Source of the DNA: Candidatus Pedobacter colombiensis
Lineage (GTDB): Bacteria; Bacteroidota; Bacteroidia; Sphingobacteriales; Sphingobacteriaceae
DNA: 64,000 nucleotides
Assembly (NCBI GenBank): GCA_029202485.1
Contig: CP119313.1
Location: 3,906,001-3,970,000 of the forward strand
Direction: 5' to 3'
The notes under the pieces are model-generated. The model worked only from the letters and a program-made list of their open reading frames with translations. It searched no databases and had not been told where the DNA came from. Position numbers and translations under genes: made by a program. The stretch's first letter is position 1; every line of letters starts with the position of its first letter. Shown here piece by piece: positions 43,652-51,153 of this stretch.

Positions 43652-43674
43652 AAATCTACCCTTCGGGTAGATTT
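43652..43674. promoter_or_regulatory. Perfect 10-bp hairpin in the region upstream of the sigma factor
   Basis: AAATCTACCC / GGGTAGATTT with a 3-nt loop, about 265 nt upstream of the sigma start on its strand. The gap 43588-44003 contains no protein gene. It also holds CCCTTAA/TTAAGGG arms near 43713-43746 and the terminator at 43939-43976. Role unknown; possibly a terminator remnant or operator. Confidence 0.4.
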
Positions 43675-43938
43675 ACGAATAAAAAGAGTCGTTGGTTTTA
43701 CGGATACAACAATCCCTTAAAGCAGCAGGTAAGACTGTCTTAAGGGATGAAGATTTAGCACGTAAGCTTTTATGATTTCGAGGTTTCTTGTATTAAGCAA
43801 TAGACTTAGAAAGAGGAACCTATATACCGGATTATGGTACATGTTGACTAGAGAAACAAATATATCGATTTAGTCACAAAAAGGCAAAATAAATTTAACC
43901 AATCGACAAATAAAATTTAAAAAACATAACTCTTTAAT

Positions 43939-43976
43939 GCAAGAGGCCACCTCCTGATTAGGAGGCGGCCTCTTGC
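43939..43976 (-). terminator. Strong terminator after the Nudix regulator gene
   Basis: GCAAGAGGCC/GGCCTCTTGC continued, after one A-C mismatch, by CCTCCT/AGGAGG around GATT: 16 pairs in all. It lies 27 nt after the stop of the minus-strand Nudix gene. The T-rich stretch (GTTTTAATT) is on the plus-strand side, so it may work best in that direction. Confidence 0.7.
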
Positions 43977-44003
43977 GTTTTAATTCAGATCCATTCTATT
44001 GAT

Positions 44004-44693
44004 CTAAAAAGAAATCTCTTTACTAAATAGTTTGGCGTATTTCCTTTTATCAAACTTATATAGTGTTGCTGCCCTGAATGAAACTCCGTATTGTTTTTCA
44101 TGCAAATCTTTCAGCACACCGAAACTCAGCATCTTTTTCCTGAAATTCCTTTTGTCCAGTTTTTTATTCAAAATCACTTCATAAACATTTTGAAGCTGGG
44201 TTAAAGTAAATTTCTCAGGTAATAGCTCAAATGCAATAGGTTGATGTTTAATCCGCCTTTTGATTTTCTCCATTCCTTTTTCAAAGATCTGCTGATGATC
44301 AAAAGCCAGTTTAGGCAAGTCTTTGACATTTCTCCAGTATGCCTGCTTGGCATAATTACTTAATGGTTTAACGACTTTATCGCCCCCCAATCTTAAAAGT
44401 GCATAGTAAGCTATACTCACTACTCTACCTTGCGGGTGCCTGTTTACATCACCAAAGGTATAATACTGCTCCATATAGATATCGCTTAAGCCGGTAAGCT
44501 CGTGCAAGATCCTGGTAGCTGATTGGTCTAAACTTTCATCCTCTTCAACCAGGTTACCTGGCAAGGCCCACCAATCCTTAAAGGGTTCTTCATTCCTTTC
44601 GATTAAAAGAATTTTCAATTCTCCTTCATCGAATCCGAAAAGCACACAATCAATCGAGAAAGTGGAATTAAATTTTGGCAAAATTTCTTTCAA
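44004..44693 (-). CDS. Nudix-domain transcriptional regulator (NrtR-like)
   Basis: 229 residues: Nudix domain (about 10-145) followed by a winged helix-turn-helix (about 155-225; FTLTQLQNVYEVILNKKLDK, then RNFRKKMLSFGVLK). The Nudix box reads GNLVEEDESLDQSATRILHE followed by LTGL, so the catalytic REUxEE has become RILHEL. The pyrophosphatase activity is probably lost, as in NrtR-type regulators that only bind a metabolite. In Bacteroidota such proteins control sugar use (for example arabinose). It is divergent from the pfkA operon, with a palindromic site between, so it may control glycolytic genes. Confidence 0.87.
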   Translation of the reverse strand: MKEILPKFNSTFSIDCVLFGFDEGELKILLIERNEEPFKDWWALPGNLVEEDESLDQSATRILHELTGLSDIYMEQYYTFGDVNRHPQGRVVSIAYYALLRLGGDKVVKPLSNYAKQAYWRNVKDLPKLAFDHQQIFEKGMEKIKRRIKHQPIAFELLPEKFTLTQLQNVYEVILNKKLDKRNFRKKMLSFGVLKDLHEKQYGVSFRAATLYKFDKRKYAKLFSKEISF

Positions 44694-44772
44694 AACATTA
44701 ATTGTTAGATATTAATTATTCCCTGACCTTTTAAAATTTTCCATGTTTTCACATGTTATGTTTCAACAGGAT

Positions 44773-44790
44773 CATTTTGACACCAAAATG
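44773..44790. promoter_or_regulatory. Candidate operator, CATTTTG-ACAC-CAAAATG
   Basis: Perfect dyad of 7-bp arms around a 4-nt spacer, 80 nt upstream of the Nudix regulator start and in the divergent 585-nt gap before pfkA (44694-45278). It is a plausible site for autoregulation by the Nudix/winged-helix protein. Apart from the small gene at 44916-45125, the rest of the gap is AT-rich and I see no other structure. Confidence 0.4.
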
Positions 44791-44915
44791 CAAATAACTT
44801 TTGATACTGCAAAAAAACAATTTTTTATTCATACCGAAAAAACTACTCATATTTTAAGTAAACAAGCAATTATTGAAAATTGTATATTTGATTCATCCTA
44901 TTATTAACTGCTCGT

Positions 44916-45125
44916 ATGAACCACAAAACCAAAAAAGAAGAACTAAAATTCGACTGCCAATTAAAAGCAAAAAATCTAAAAACCGCTCTGGATTCTGTAA
45001 TTAACAATGATTTCCAATCATTTTTCCTCCTTGAAAACTTCATTAAGTGTAAAAAAGAGAGTATTGCATCCATTGAAAAATTGATTGAGCATATGGAATT
45101 AGATGGAAAAAGGAACTCCTTTTAA
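44916..45125 (+). CDS. Small hypothetical protein (69 aa)
   Basis: Starts ATG, 69 residues, soluble, highly charged and probably helical: KKEELKFDCQLKAKNLKTAL and FIKCKKESIASIEKLIEHME. No family recognised. It lies between the divergent regulator and pfkA, 153 nt before pfkA. Amphipathic helices with regular spacing favour a real gene, but the region is AT-rich and it could be chance. Confidence 0.45.
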   Translation: MNHKTKKEELKFDCQLKAKNLKTALDSVINNDFQSFFLLENFIKCKKESIASIEKLIEHMELDGKRNSF

Positions 45126-45278
45126 CATTAAAAAAAAAGAAAAATTCATCATATCAAGAGTATTTTACCTTTTTATCACAAAAAAAAGACAATAAATTAC
45201 TCATGTTTCCTGTTAACTTAGGGAAATAAAAAATAAATTACTTAGTGTAAAAAATACACGCTATATTCGTAATTATAA

Positions 45279-46268
45279 ATGATGAGACCAAATATTAAAA
45301 ATATCGCCGTATTAACATCTGGAGGAGATGCTCCCGGGATGAATGCCTGCATCAGAGCAGTAGTTAGAACCGGAATATACAATGGTATCAATATGTTTGG
45401 CGTGATGCAAGGATACCAGGGATTAATCAATAATAACATTAATCCAATGGATGCAAGATCGGTAAGTAATATCATTCACCTGGGTGGTACGATTCTAAAA
45501 ACAGCGCGTTGTCTGGAGTTTAAAACAGATGAAGGAATGGAATTGGCCTACAAAAACCTGCAGGCTCATGATATAGATGGACTTGTAGTAATTGGAGGTG
45601 ATGGAACTTTTACCGGGGCCAAACGTTTTGGGGAGAAATTCGGCGTCCGTGTAATGGGTGTTCCGGGAACGATTGACAACGACCTTTATGGTTCTGATTT
45701 TACCCTGGGATACGACACCGCCATTAACACGGTTATTGAAGCCATAGACAAGATTCGCGACACTGCAGATTCTCACGATCGTCTGTTTTTTATTGAAGTA
45801 ATGGGCCGCGACTCTGGTTGTATCGCCTTAAGAAGTGCCATTTCCAGTGGTGCAGAAGCGGTGCTTTTACCGGAAAGAGAGACTAGTTTAAATGAATTGA
45901 TCACTCAACTGGAAACCGGTGCATCTACCAAAAAAACTTCGAGTATAGTAATTGTATCAGAAGGTCATAAGGATGGCGGAGCTTATGATGTAGCCAAAAA
46001 GGTTAAAGAGCGATTTAACCATTATGACACCAAAGTCACCATCTTAGGTCACCTTCAGCGTGGGGGCAGTCCAAGCAGCTTTGATAGAATTCTGGGCAGC
46101 AGACTTGGCTTTGCAGCAGTTAACGAATTGCTAAGAGGAAACACCATGCAAATGGTTGGCCTTAGAGGTAATGAAATTAAAACAACAAGTATAGAAGAAG
46201 CACTTACCAGACATACTTTTAAACTGGAGAGTGATTTATTGGAAATGACTAAAGTTTTATCCATATAA
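45279..46268 (+). CDS. pfkA: ATP-dependent 6-phosphofructokinase
   Basis: Phosphorylates fructose 6-phosphate in glycolysis. The 329-residue protein has VLTSGGDAPGMNACIRAVVR (ATP site), VIGGDGTFTGAKRF, the catalytic PGTIDNDLYGSDFTLGYDTA, and EVMGRDSG for the sugar phosphate. GGDGT (Gly after GGD) is the ATP-using type rather than PPi. It is the first gene of a three-gene operon: the BadF paralogue begins 2 nt after its stop, and gapA follows. Confidence 0.96.
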   Translation: MMRPNIKNIAVLTSGGDAPGMNACIRAVVRTGIYNGINMFGVMQGYQGLINNNINPMDARSVSNIIHLGGTILKTARCLEFKTDEGMELAYKNLQAHDIDGLVVIGGDGTFTGAKRFGEKFGVRVMGVPGTIDNDLYGSDFTLGYDTAINTVIEAIDKIRDTADSHDRLFFIEVMGRDSGCIALRSAISSGAEAVLLPERETSLNELITQLETGASTKKTSSIVIVSEGHKDGGAYDVAKKVKERFNHYDTKVTILGHLQRGGSPSSFDRILGSRLGFAAVNELLRGNTMQMVGLRGNEIKTTSIEEALTRHTFKLESDLLEMTKVLSI

Positions 46269-46269
46269 C

Positions 46270-47112
46270 ATGATAGCAATAGTATACAGCGGATCGAAAA
46301 CAGCGTTCTGGAAGATTGCCAGGGATGGCAAGACTATTGCCGAATGCAGTATGCCGGGAATTAATCCCTGCTTTAATGACCAAAAAACCATACTTCAGTA
46401 CCTGAATAAAAAAGCAATACTGATCAATCATGCCGAAAGCATAAAGAAGATTTATGTTTTTGCTGCCGGTGCTTCATCTGATGAAAGAAGAGAAGAACTT
46501 GCAAATACATTGGGTATGTTTTTTAAACACAGCAAAATAATGGTTAAGGATGATCTTTACGGCGCTGCGATTTCGGCCTGCTTTAACAACAGTGGCGTTG
46601 TAGCCATTTTGGGTAGTGGAACTAACTGCGCTTATTTTGACGGTAAAAAACTGGAGAAGAACAATTTTGGGCTTGGCTACGTTTTTGGAGATGAGGGCTC
46701 GGCCAACTACCTAGGAAAAGTGATTTTGAAACGTTTTATTCAAAATAAACTTCCTGAGGATTTGCAAAAAAAGTTTGAATTGAAATACAACCTCGACAGG
46801 CCACAGATACTGGAAAGGGTGTACAAAAAGCCAATGGCGCAACAGTTTTTGAGTTCTTTCTTTGACTTTTTCCTTGAAAACAGGGAGCATAAATATATAC
46901 TGGAAATTATAGATGATGCTTTTGAACTGTATGTTCAAACCTATTTATTGCCGGTAGTTAAACTTCACCCTGGAAAAGAAATACATTTTGTAGGTATTGT
47001 TGCCGGAAATTTTCAGGATCAATTACGTGCAATTGCAAAAAAACATGGGCTCTCTATTACAACGATTACTAAGGAACCTATATATAATTTATTAAACTAC
47101 TATTCAAATTAA
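46270..47112 (+). CDS. BadF/BadG-family ATPase paralogue with degenerate phosphate-1 motif
   Basis: 280 residues, paralogue of the kinase at 30350-31207. The phosphate-2 region (VAILGSGTNCAYFDG) and GYVFGDEGSANYLGKVIL are kept, as is the Asp of VKDDLYGAA. The N-terminal ADGGSTKT of the intact kinase is replaced by VYSGSKTAF, losing the Asp and a Gly of the phosphate-1 loop. It is sandwiched in the glycolytic operon (1 nt after pfkA, 4 nt before gapA). Either a kinase with altered chemistry or a pseudokinase that senses a sugar or nucleotide; the operon argues for a role tied to glycolysis. Confidence 0.85.
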   Translation: MIAIVYSGSKTAFWKIARDGKTIAECSMPGINPCFNDQKTILQYLNKKAILINHAESIKKIYVFAAGASSDERREELANTLGMFFKHSKIMVKDDLYGAAISACFNNSGVVAILGSGTNCAYFDGKKLEKNNFGLGYVFGDEGSANYLGKVILKRFIQNKLPEDLQKKFELKYNLDRPQILERVYKKPMAQQFLSSFFDFFLENREHKYILEIIDDAFELYVQTYLLPVVKLHPGKEIHFVGIVAGNFQDQLRAIAKKHGLSITTITKEPIYNLLNYYSN

Positions 47113-47116
47113 TAAA

Positions 47117-48118
47117 ATGAGCAAAATTGGAATTAACGGCTTTGGCCGTATCGGCAGACTGGTTTTTAGAGCTGCTTTAAAAAGAGGATTAGATATTGTT
47201 GCAATTAATGACCTTGTTGAGCCGGATTACATGGCTTATATGTTAAAATACGACTCTACTCATGGTCGTTTTGATGGTACCATTGCTGTAGAAAATGGTC
47301 ACCTTGTAGTAAATGGAAAAACAATCCGCATTACAGCTGAAAAAGATCCGGCTAACTTAAAATGGAATGAAGTTGGTGTTGAAACTGTTATTGAATCAAC
47401 AGGTTTGTTCTTAACTCGCGCTGATGCTGAAAAACACATCGCTGCCGGTGCAAAAAGAGTAGTATTCTCTGCTCCTGCAAAAGATGCTGATATCCCTACT
47501 TATGTAATGGGTGTGAACCACCATAAATTAACTGCAGACCAAACTATTGTTTCGAATGCTTCTTGTACTACAAACTGTTTAGCTCCTATTGCTAAAGTAT
47601 TAAACGATAACTTTGGTATTGTAGAAGGTTTGATGAGTACAATCCACGCTGTTACTGCAACTCAGAAAACTGTTGATGGTCCTTCTGCTAAAGACTGGAG
47701 AGGTGGCCGCGGTGGTTTCTCTAACATCATCCCTTCATCGACAGGTGCTGCTAAAGCAGTGGGTATGGTATTACCTGAATTGAAAGGTAAATTAACCGGT
47801 ATGTCATTCCGCGTTCCTGTGGCTGATGTTTCTGTTGTTGATTTAACTGCACGCCTTGAAAAACCAGCTACTTATGAGCAAATTAAAGCTGCAATGAAAG
47901 CTGCCTCTGAAGGCGAGTTAAAAGGTGTACTTGCTTATACTGATGAAGAAGTGGTTTCTTCTGATTTTATCGGAGATGATCACGCTTCGATCTTTGATGC
48001 AAAAGCAGGTATTTCATTGAATGATAACTTCGTAAAAGTAGTTTCATGGTATGATAACGAATGGGGCTATTCTTCTGCATTAGCTAAATTCGTAGAGTAC
48101 TACGGAAACTTAAAGTAA
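47117..48118 (+). CDS. gapA: Glyceraldehyde-3-phosphate dehydrogenase, type I
   Basis: Oxidative phosphorylation of glyceraldehyde 3-phosphate with NAD. The 333-residue protein has the Rossmann start GINGFGRIGRLVFRAAL, the catalytic C150 in SNASCTTNCLAP, H177 in STIHAVTATQK and the C-terminal WYDNEWGYSSALAKF. An Asp/Leu-type NAD pocket (AINDLVEPDYMAYMLKYD) suggests NAD preference. Last gene of the pfkA operon; a clear terminator follows at 48151. Its codons look the most biased of the window (frequent gct, act and gtt codons), as expected for high expression. Confidence 0.97.
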   Translation: MSKIGINGFGRIGRLVFRAALKRGLDIVAINDLVEPDYMAYMLKYDSTHGRFDGTIAVENGHLVVNGKTIRITAEKDPANLKWNEVGVETVIESTGLFLTRADAEKHIAAGAKRVVFSAPAKDADIPTYVMGVNHHKLTADQTIVSNASCTTNCLAPIAKVLNDNFGIVEGLMSTIHAVTATQKTVDGPSAKDWRGGRGGFSNIIPSSTGAAKAVGMVLPELKGKLTGMSFRVPVADVSVVDLTARLEKPATYEQIKAAMKAASEGELKGVLAYTDEEVVSSDFIGDDHASIFDAKAGISLNDNFVKVVSWYDNEWGYSSALAKFVEYYGNLK

Positions 48119-48150
48119 AACCCGTTCATACAGGTTTATATTTGGTTAGA

Positions 48151-48181
48151 AAAAGGACGCGTCTGGATGGAGCGTCCTTTT
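48151..48181 (+). terminator. Rho-independent terminator of the pfkA-gapA operon
   Basis: AAAAGGACGC / GCGTCCTTTT, perfect 10-bp stem with an 11-nt loop, then CTTTTG. It lies 32 nt after the gapA stop. Confidence 0.85.
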
Positions 48182-48331
48182 CTTTTGTCCAAGTTATCTA
48201 AACGTTGTTTTGAACCTATTAGAGCAGATTGCAGTTACAAATTGTTTGTTAATCTGTTATTTATTCCGCTTCAAACTTAATTCTCGTCCCCGTATTTTCT
48301 ATAGCTTACCTTTGTGGCATGATTAATACAC

Positions 48332-49108
48332 TCACTTGCAACTATACTTAGAGCTAACAGTGTATTTATAATTCTGATTCACCACTACCCTAATCTTGAT
48401 AATATTTCCTTTAGCATCTTTTTCGTAAGTAAAAGTTTCTGCATATGCATCGTCACCAATATCATGTAATGTGGAATTATATCTAACTTTTGATACCAGA
48501 TTTTTCGATTGCTTACCAAGATATTTTTTTAATGGACTGTCAAGTGTATATCGAGCTTCATTAAAGTGATATTTAGAAAAAAGTCCTGTATTAGCAGCAA
48601 GTTCTGTATTATAAGTGTAATCAACATAGCTACCATTAGTATTATCTACTCGCGTCAAGTTACCATTTGTATATCTATATTTTCTACTGATCATATTTCC
48701 ATATTTAACTTCAACCAAATAACCATCAGCATTATAAATATATGTTCCAACAGAACTATCATTATCATACTGCTCACTTATAATTTGTCCTTTATCATTA
48801 AGTTTATAAATTGTTGTAAATAAATCTCCTCCTTCCTTTTGAACTTTTACAATTTGAGTTGTAGAGTAAGTAAATAAGCATTCATCATTTTCAGTAACAC
48901 CTCCTATTCTAAACTTCATACCTATCATTCTCCCATTGGCATCGTAACTATACAAGGTGCTTACATTTTCAACACCGAACGCATCATCAACATAGGTGTT
49001 TTCAGTTAATAGGCAGTCTGAGACTTGATCATCGGTTTTATTGTTTTTCTTACATGAAACTACGATCAGCAAACATAGCGCTGAGAGCATTAAAATTGAT
49101 TTTTTCAT
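48332..49108 (-). CDS. Lipoprotein with YD-repeat-like sequence
   Basis: Secreted lipoprotein of 258 residues: lipobox in LLIVVSCKKNNK, then a string of short beta repeats resembling RHS/YD units or DUF4595 (STLYSYDANGRMIGMKF, IYKLNDKGQIISEQYDN, TYIYNADGYLVEVKYGN, YRYTNGNLTRVDN, FTYEKDAKGNIIKIRVV). Such modules form open beta-sheets on the cell surface or in the periplasm. No toxin domain is attached. Single-gene unit; function unknown. Confidence 0.8.
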   Translation of the reverse strand: MKKSILMLSALCLLIVVSCKKNNKTDDQVSDCLLTENTYVDDAFGVENVSTLYSYDANGRMIGMKFRIGGVTENDECLFTYSTTQIVKVQKEGGDLFTTIYKLNDKGQIISEQYDNDSSVGTYIYNADGYLVEVKYGNMISRKYRYTNGNLTRVDNTNGSYVDYTYNTELAANTGLFSKYHFNEARYTLDSPLKKYLGKQSKNLVSKVRYNSTLHDIGDDAYAETFTYEKDAKGNIIKIRVVVNQNYKYTVSSKYSCK

Positions 49109-49125
49109 TTGTGTTTAATAGTAAA

Positions 49126-49153
49126 AAGGATGCGCGCAAATACTGACATCCTT
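49126..49153 (-). promoter_or_regulatory. Leader hairpin before the YD-repeat lipoprotein gene
   Basis: AAGGATG / CATCCTT with a 14-nt loop. On the minus strand the stem is followed by TTTTAC and then, 17 nt on, the ATG. It could attenuate transcription into the lipoprotein gene, or terminate from either side. Confidence 0.35.
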
Positions 49154-49209
49154 GATTTTTTAAGAGACTGATTAACTGAACTCTTCAATAGTCCAGTCCC
49201 TAATACTTT

Positions 49210-49520
49210 TTATCTGGTTTTGGATTTTTCATTGCTAACAATCCAAATATATACATTTAATGATAAGTAATGGTCCTTTAGTGATAAAACATCAAGAATT
49301 AAAATTTCATTTCTCTCATTAATCTCGTAAACTATTCGATGTTCCTGATTTATTCTGCGAGACCAGGCACCCGATAATTTATGCTTCAATTCCTCAGGTT
49401 TACCAATTCCTCCATATGGGTTTTTCTAAATAGCAAAATGAGCTCTTGAATTCTCTTTTACATGATTTTATTACCGGATTTCTTCCAGTATTCTGCAATA
49501 GCCCTCCTATCTCTTGTTAC
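49210..49520 (-). pseudogene. YoeB/Txe-type toxin relic
   Basis: Reading leftwards from 49520: VTRDRRAIAEYWKKSGNKIM, then a TAA stop, KRIQELI, then after a frame change GIGKPEELKHKLSGAWSRRI followed by NQEHRIVYEINERNEILILD. This is the complete order of YoeB motifs (the conserved YWKKSGNK, GIGKPE-LKHxLSG and WSRRINxEHRIVYE). At least one stop and one frameshift inactivate it. No YefM/Phd-type antitoxin lies upstream. In intact YoeB this region encodes a ribosome-dependent mRNA endonuclease. The span 49109-49582 otherwise holds only the SusD terminator and a leader hairpin. Confidence 0.75.
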
Positions 49521-49530
49521 TAGAAAACGT

Positions 49531-49563
49531 AAAAAACCGCAGTGCCTTTCGACACTGCCGTTT
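49531..49563 (-). terminator. Rho-independent terminator of the second SusCD operon
   Basis: Minus strand: AAACGGCAGTG / CACTGCGGTTT (10 of 11 pairs, 8-nt loop) followed by TTT. It lies 20 nt after the stop of the SusD gene at 49583. Confidence 0.85.
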
Positions 49564-49582
49564 CTTCAATGGAATATCAATC

Positions 49583-51142
49583 CTACCTATTAGAAGTAGG
49601 ATCGTAAGTACCCGACCAAGGGGTTAAACCCCATTGCGGATTTAAAAGGATAACATTATTGGAAATCCTCATTGAATAATTAGCATTATTAATTGCACCC
49701 GTGTAAACTTTCGTACCAACATTGTGCGTAATGCTTGTCTTACTCCAGGGTTTACCTGCATCCAAAACATAACGCTTAATATCAAAAACGCGCTGAAAAG
49801 TTCCAATTGGCATTTCTCGACGACGCTCTTTTAAAATTTCAAAAAGCAGATTATCCTGACTCAAGGCAGCACCATTGGCAAGATCTGTATTCGCTCCTGA
49901 ATAACGGTATTTACGAAGCAGGTTCAAATCTGTAAGGGCTGTACCCAAATCATTTAAACGGGCACTAGCCTCGGCCTTCATCAATAACAATTCAGGATAA
50001 GTAATCCCCTGGCTACCCAACATTTTTGAATCACGATAATACTTAGTCACCACGCCATCATCATATTTTACATTGGCAACGGTCGTAGAGTAACCTAGCG
50101 TCTTCAAGGCAAATAATTGGTATCTTCTATCGGTCGCTTTATCAAACAAATCCAAAAACTCCTGTGAAGGATAATGACTGGTCCCCGAAGGAGACAACCT
50201 GAAAAATAGATTTTCCCGGTTATCACTTTGATTCAATAATAAATCCGGGCCTTGCAATTCTAAGGCTACCTCAACATCCGTTCCTGGTGAAGGCGAAGCA
50301 TTGGGGTTCGGTTTATAGTAAAAAGTATTAAAATTATAAATCATGTTGTCCACTCCCCCCTTTACAGCGAGCGAGCGAGTCCAGGCTTCCTTAGCATGCT
50401 CCAGCATTTTTGGCCAATCTCTTTTATACATATAGAGTTGAGCCATTAATGCGTGAACAGCTGAAAGATTAGCACGACTTGGATTAGCAACATTATTAGG
50501 AGTAGCCGCTAAGGCATCCTTTAAATCCTGCTCTATAAGCGCAAATGCTCCTGCGGTGGTAGACAAATCCGGATTGGGAGTATTAGGATTTGCCGAAGTT
50601 CGGTAAGGAAGAACCTTGGTGTCATTTGGCCCATTAGGATCAAACATGGGGCCGTAGCCAATTGTACCGACCATCATCGACCAGGCACGACCTGCTTTAG
50701 CCTGAGCTGTAATCAATTTTCCCAGTTCAGACGCTGAAGCGCCCGGCAATTCTTTCACCCCTTCAATTACATTGTTAAATAAGCCAAGCGCACGATAGAT
50801 CCCCCAATCCCAGGCATACTGAGGTTTATTAGGGTTTTCGTAAGGTAAATAGAAAGTATAAGCAGCATAACGGTCAATATTTGGATGCGTGCTAACGTAT
50901 TGATACTTCGCCTGATTTTCACTGATCTTGAAATTATCCCCCAGAAGTGCATAGTAACTGCCACGATTATTATCAATAAAATGATAATCCAATGTATTAC
51001 TGTTGTTTAAAAGGTTCTCCAATTCTTCGGCCTTTGTAGGGATCAACTTTCCGACAGGCTTAACATCAAGAAACTTTTTGCATGAGGATACCAGCAATAC
51101 CAAGACTGCCAATAGTACCGTATTTAAATATTTTGATTGCAT
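49583..51142 (-). CDS. SusD/RagB-family nutrient-binding outer-membrane lipoprotein
   Basis: Surface lipoprotein of 519 residues; lipobox in LVLLVSSCKKFLDVKPVGK followed by the usual IPTKAEELENLLNN. TPR-like helices (KLITAQAKAGRAWSMMVGTI; LSAVHALMAQLYMYKRDWPK) and the C-terminal RagB motif (LMKAEASARLNDLGTALTDL, then EILKERRREMPIGTFQRVFD) are visible. It is the last gene of the second locus, 11 nt after susC. It belongs to the SusD type with a long insert around DVEVALELQGPDLL. Ligand unknown; no carbohydrate enzyme is encoded nearby. Confidence 0.93.
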   Translation of the reverse strand: MQSKYLNTVLLAVLVLLVSSCKKFLDVKPVGKLIPTKAEELENLLNNSNTLDYHFIDNNRGSYYALLGDNFKISENQAKYQYVSTHPNIDRYAAYTFYLPYENPNKPQYAWDWGIYRALGLFNNVIEGVKELPGASASELGKLITAQAKAGRAWSMMVGTIGYGPMFDPNGPNDTKVLPYRTSANPNTPNPDLSTTAGAFALIEQDLKDALAATPNNVANPSRANLSAVHALMAQLYMYKRDWPKMLEHAKEAWTRSLAVKGGVDNMIYNFNTFYYKPNPNASPSPGTDVEVALELQGPDLLLNQSDNRENLFFRLSPSGTSHYPSQEFLDLFDKATDRRYQLFALKTLGYSTTVANVKYDDGVVTKYYRDSKMLGSQGITYPELLLMKAEASARLNDLGTALTDLNLLRKYRYSGANTDLANGAALSQDNLLFEILKERRREMPIGTFQRVFDIKRYVLDAGKPWSKTSITHNVGTKVYTGAINNANYSMRISNNVILLNPQWGLTPWSGTYDPTSNR

Positions 51143-51153
51143 AATTGATTTTT

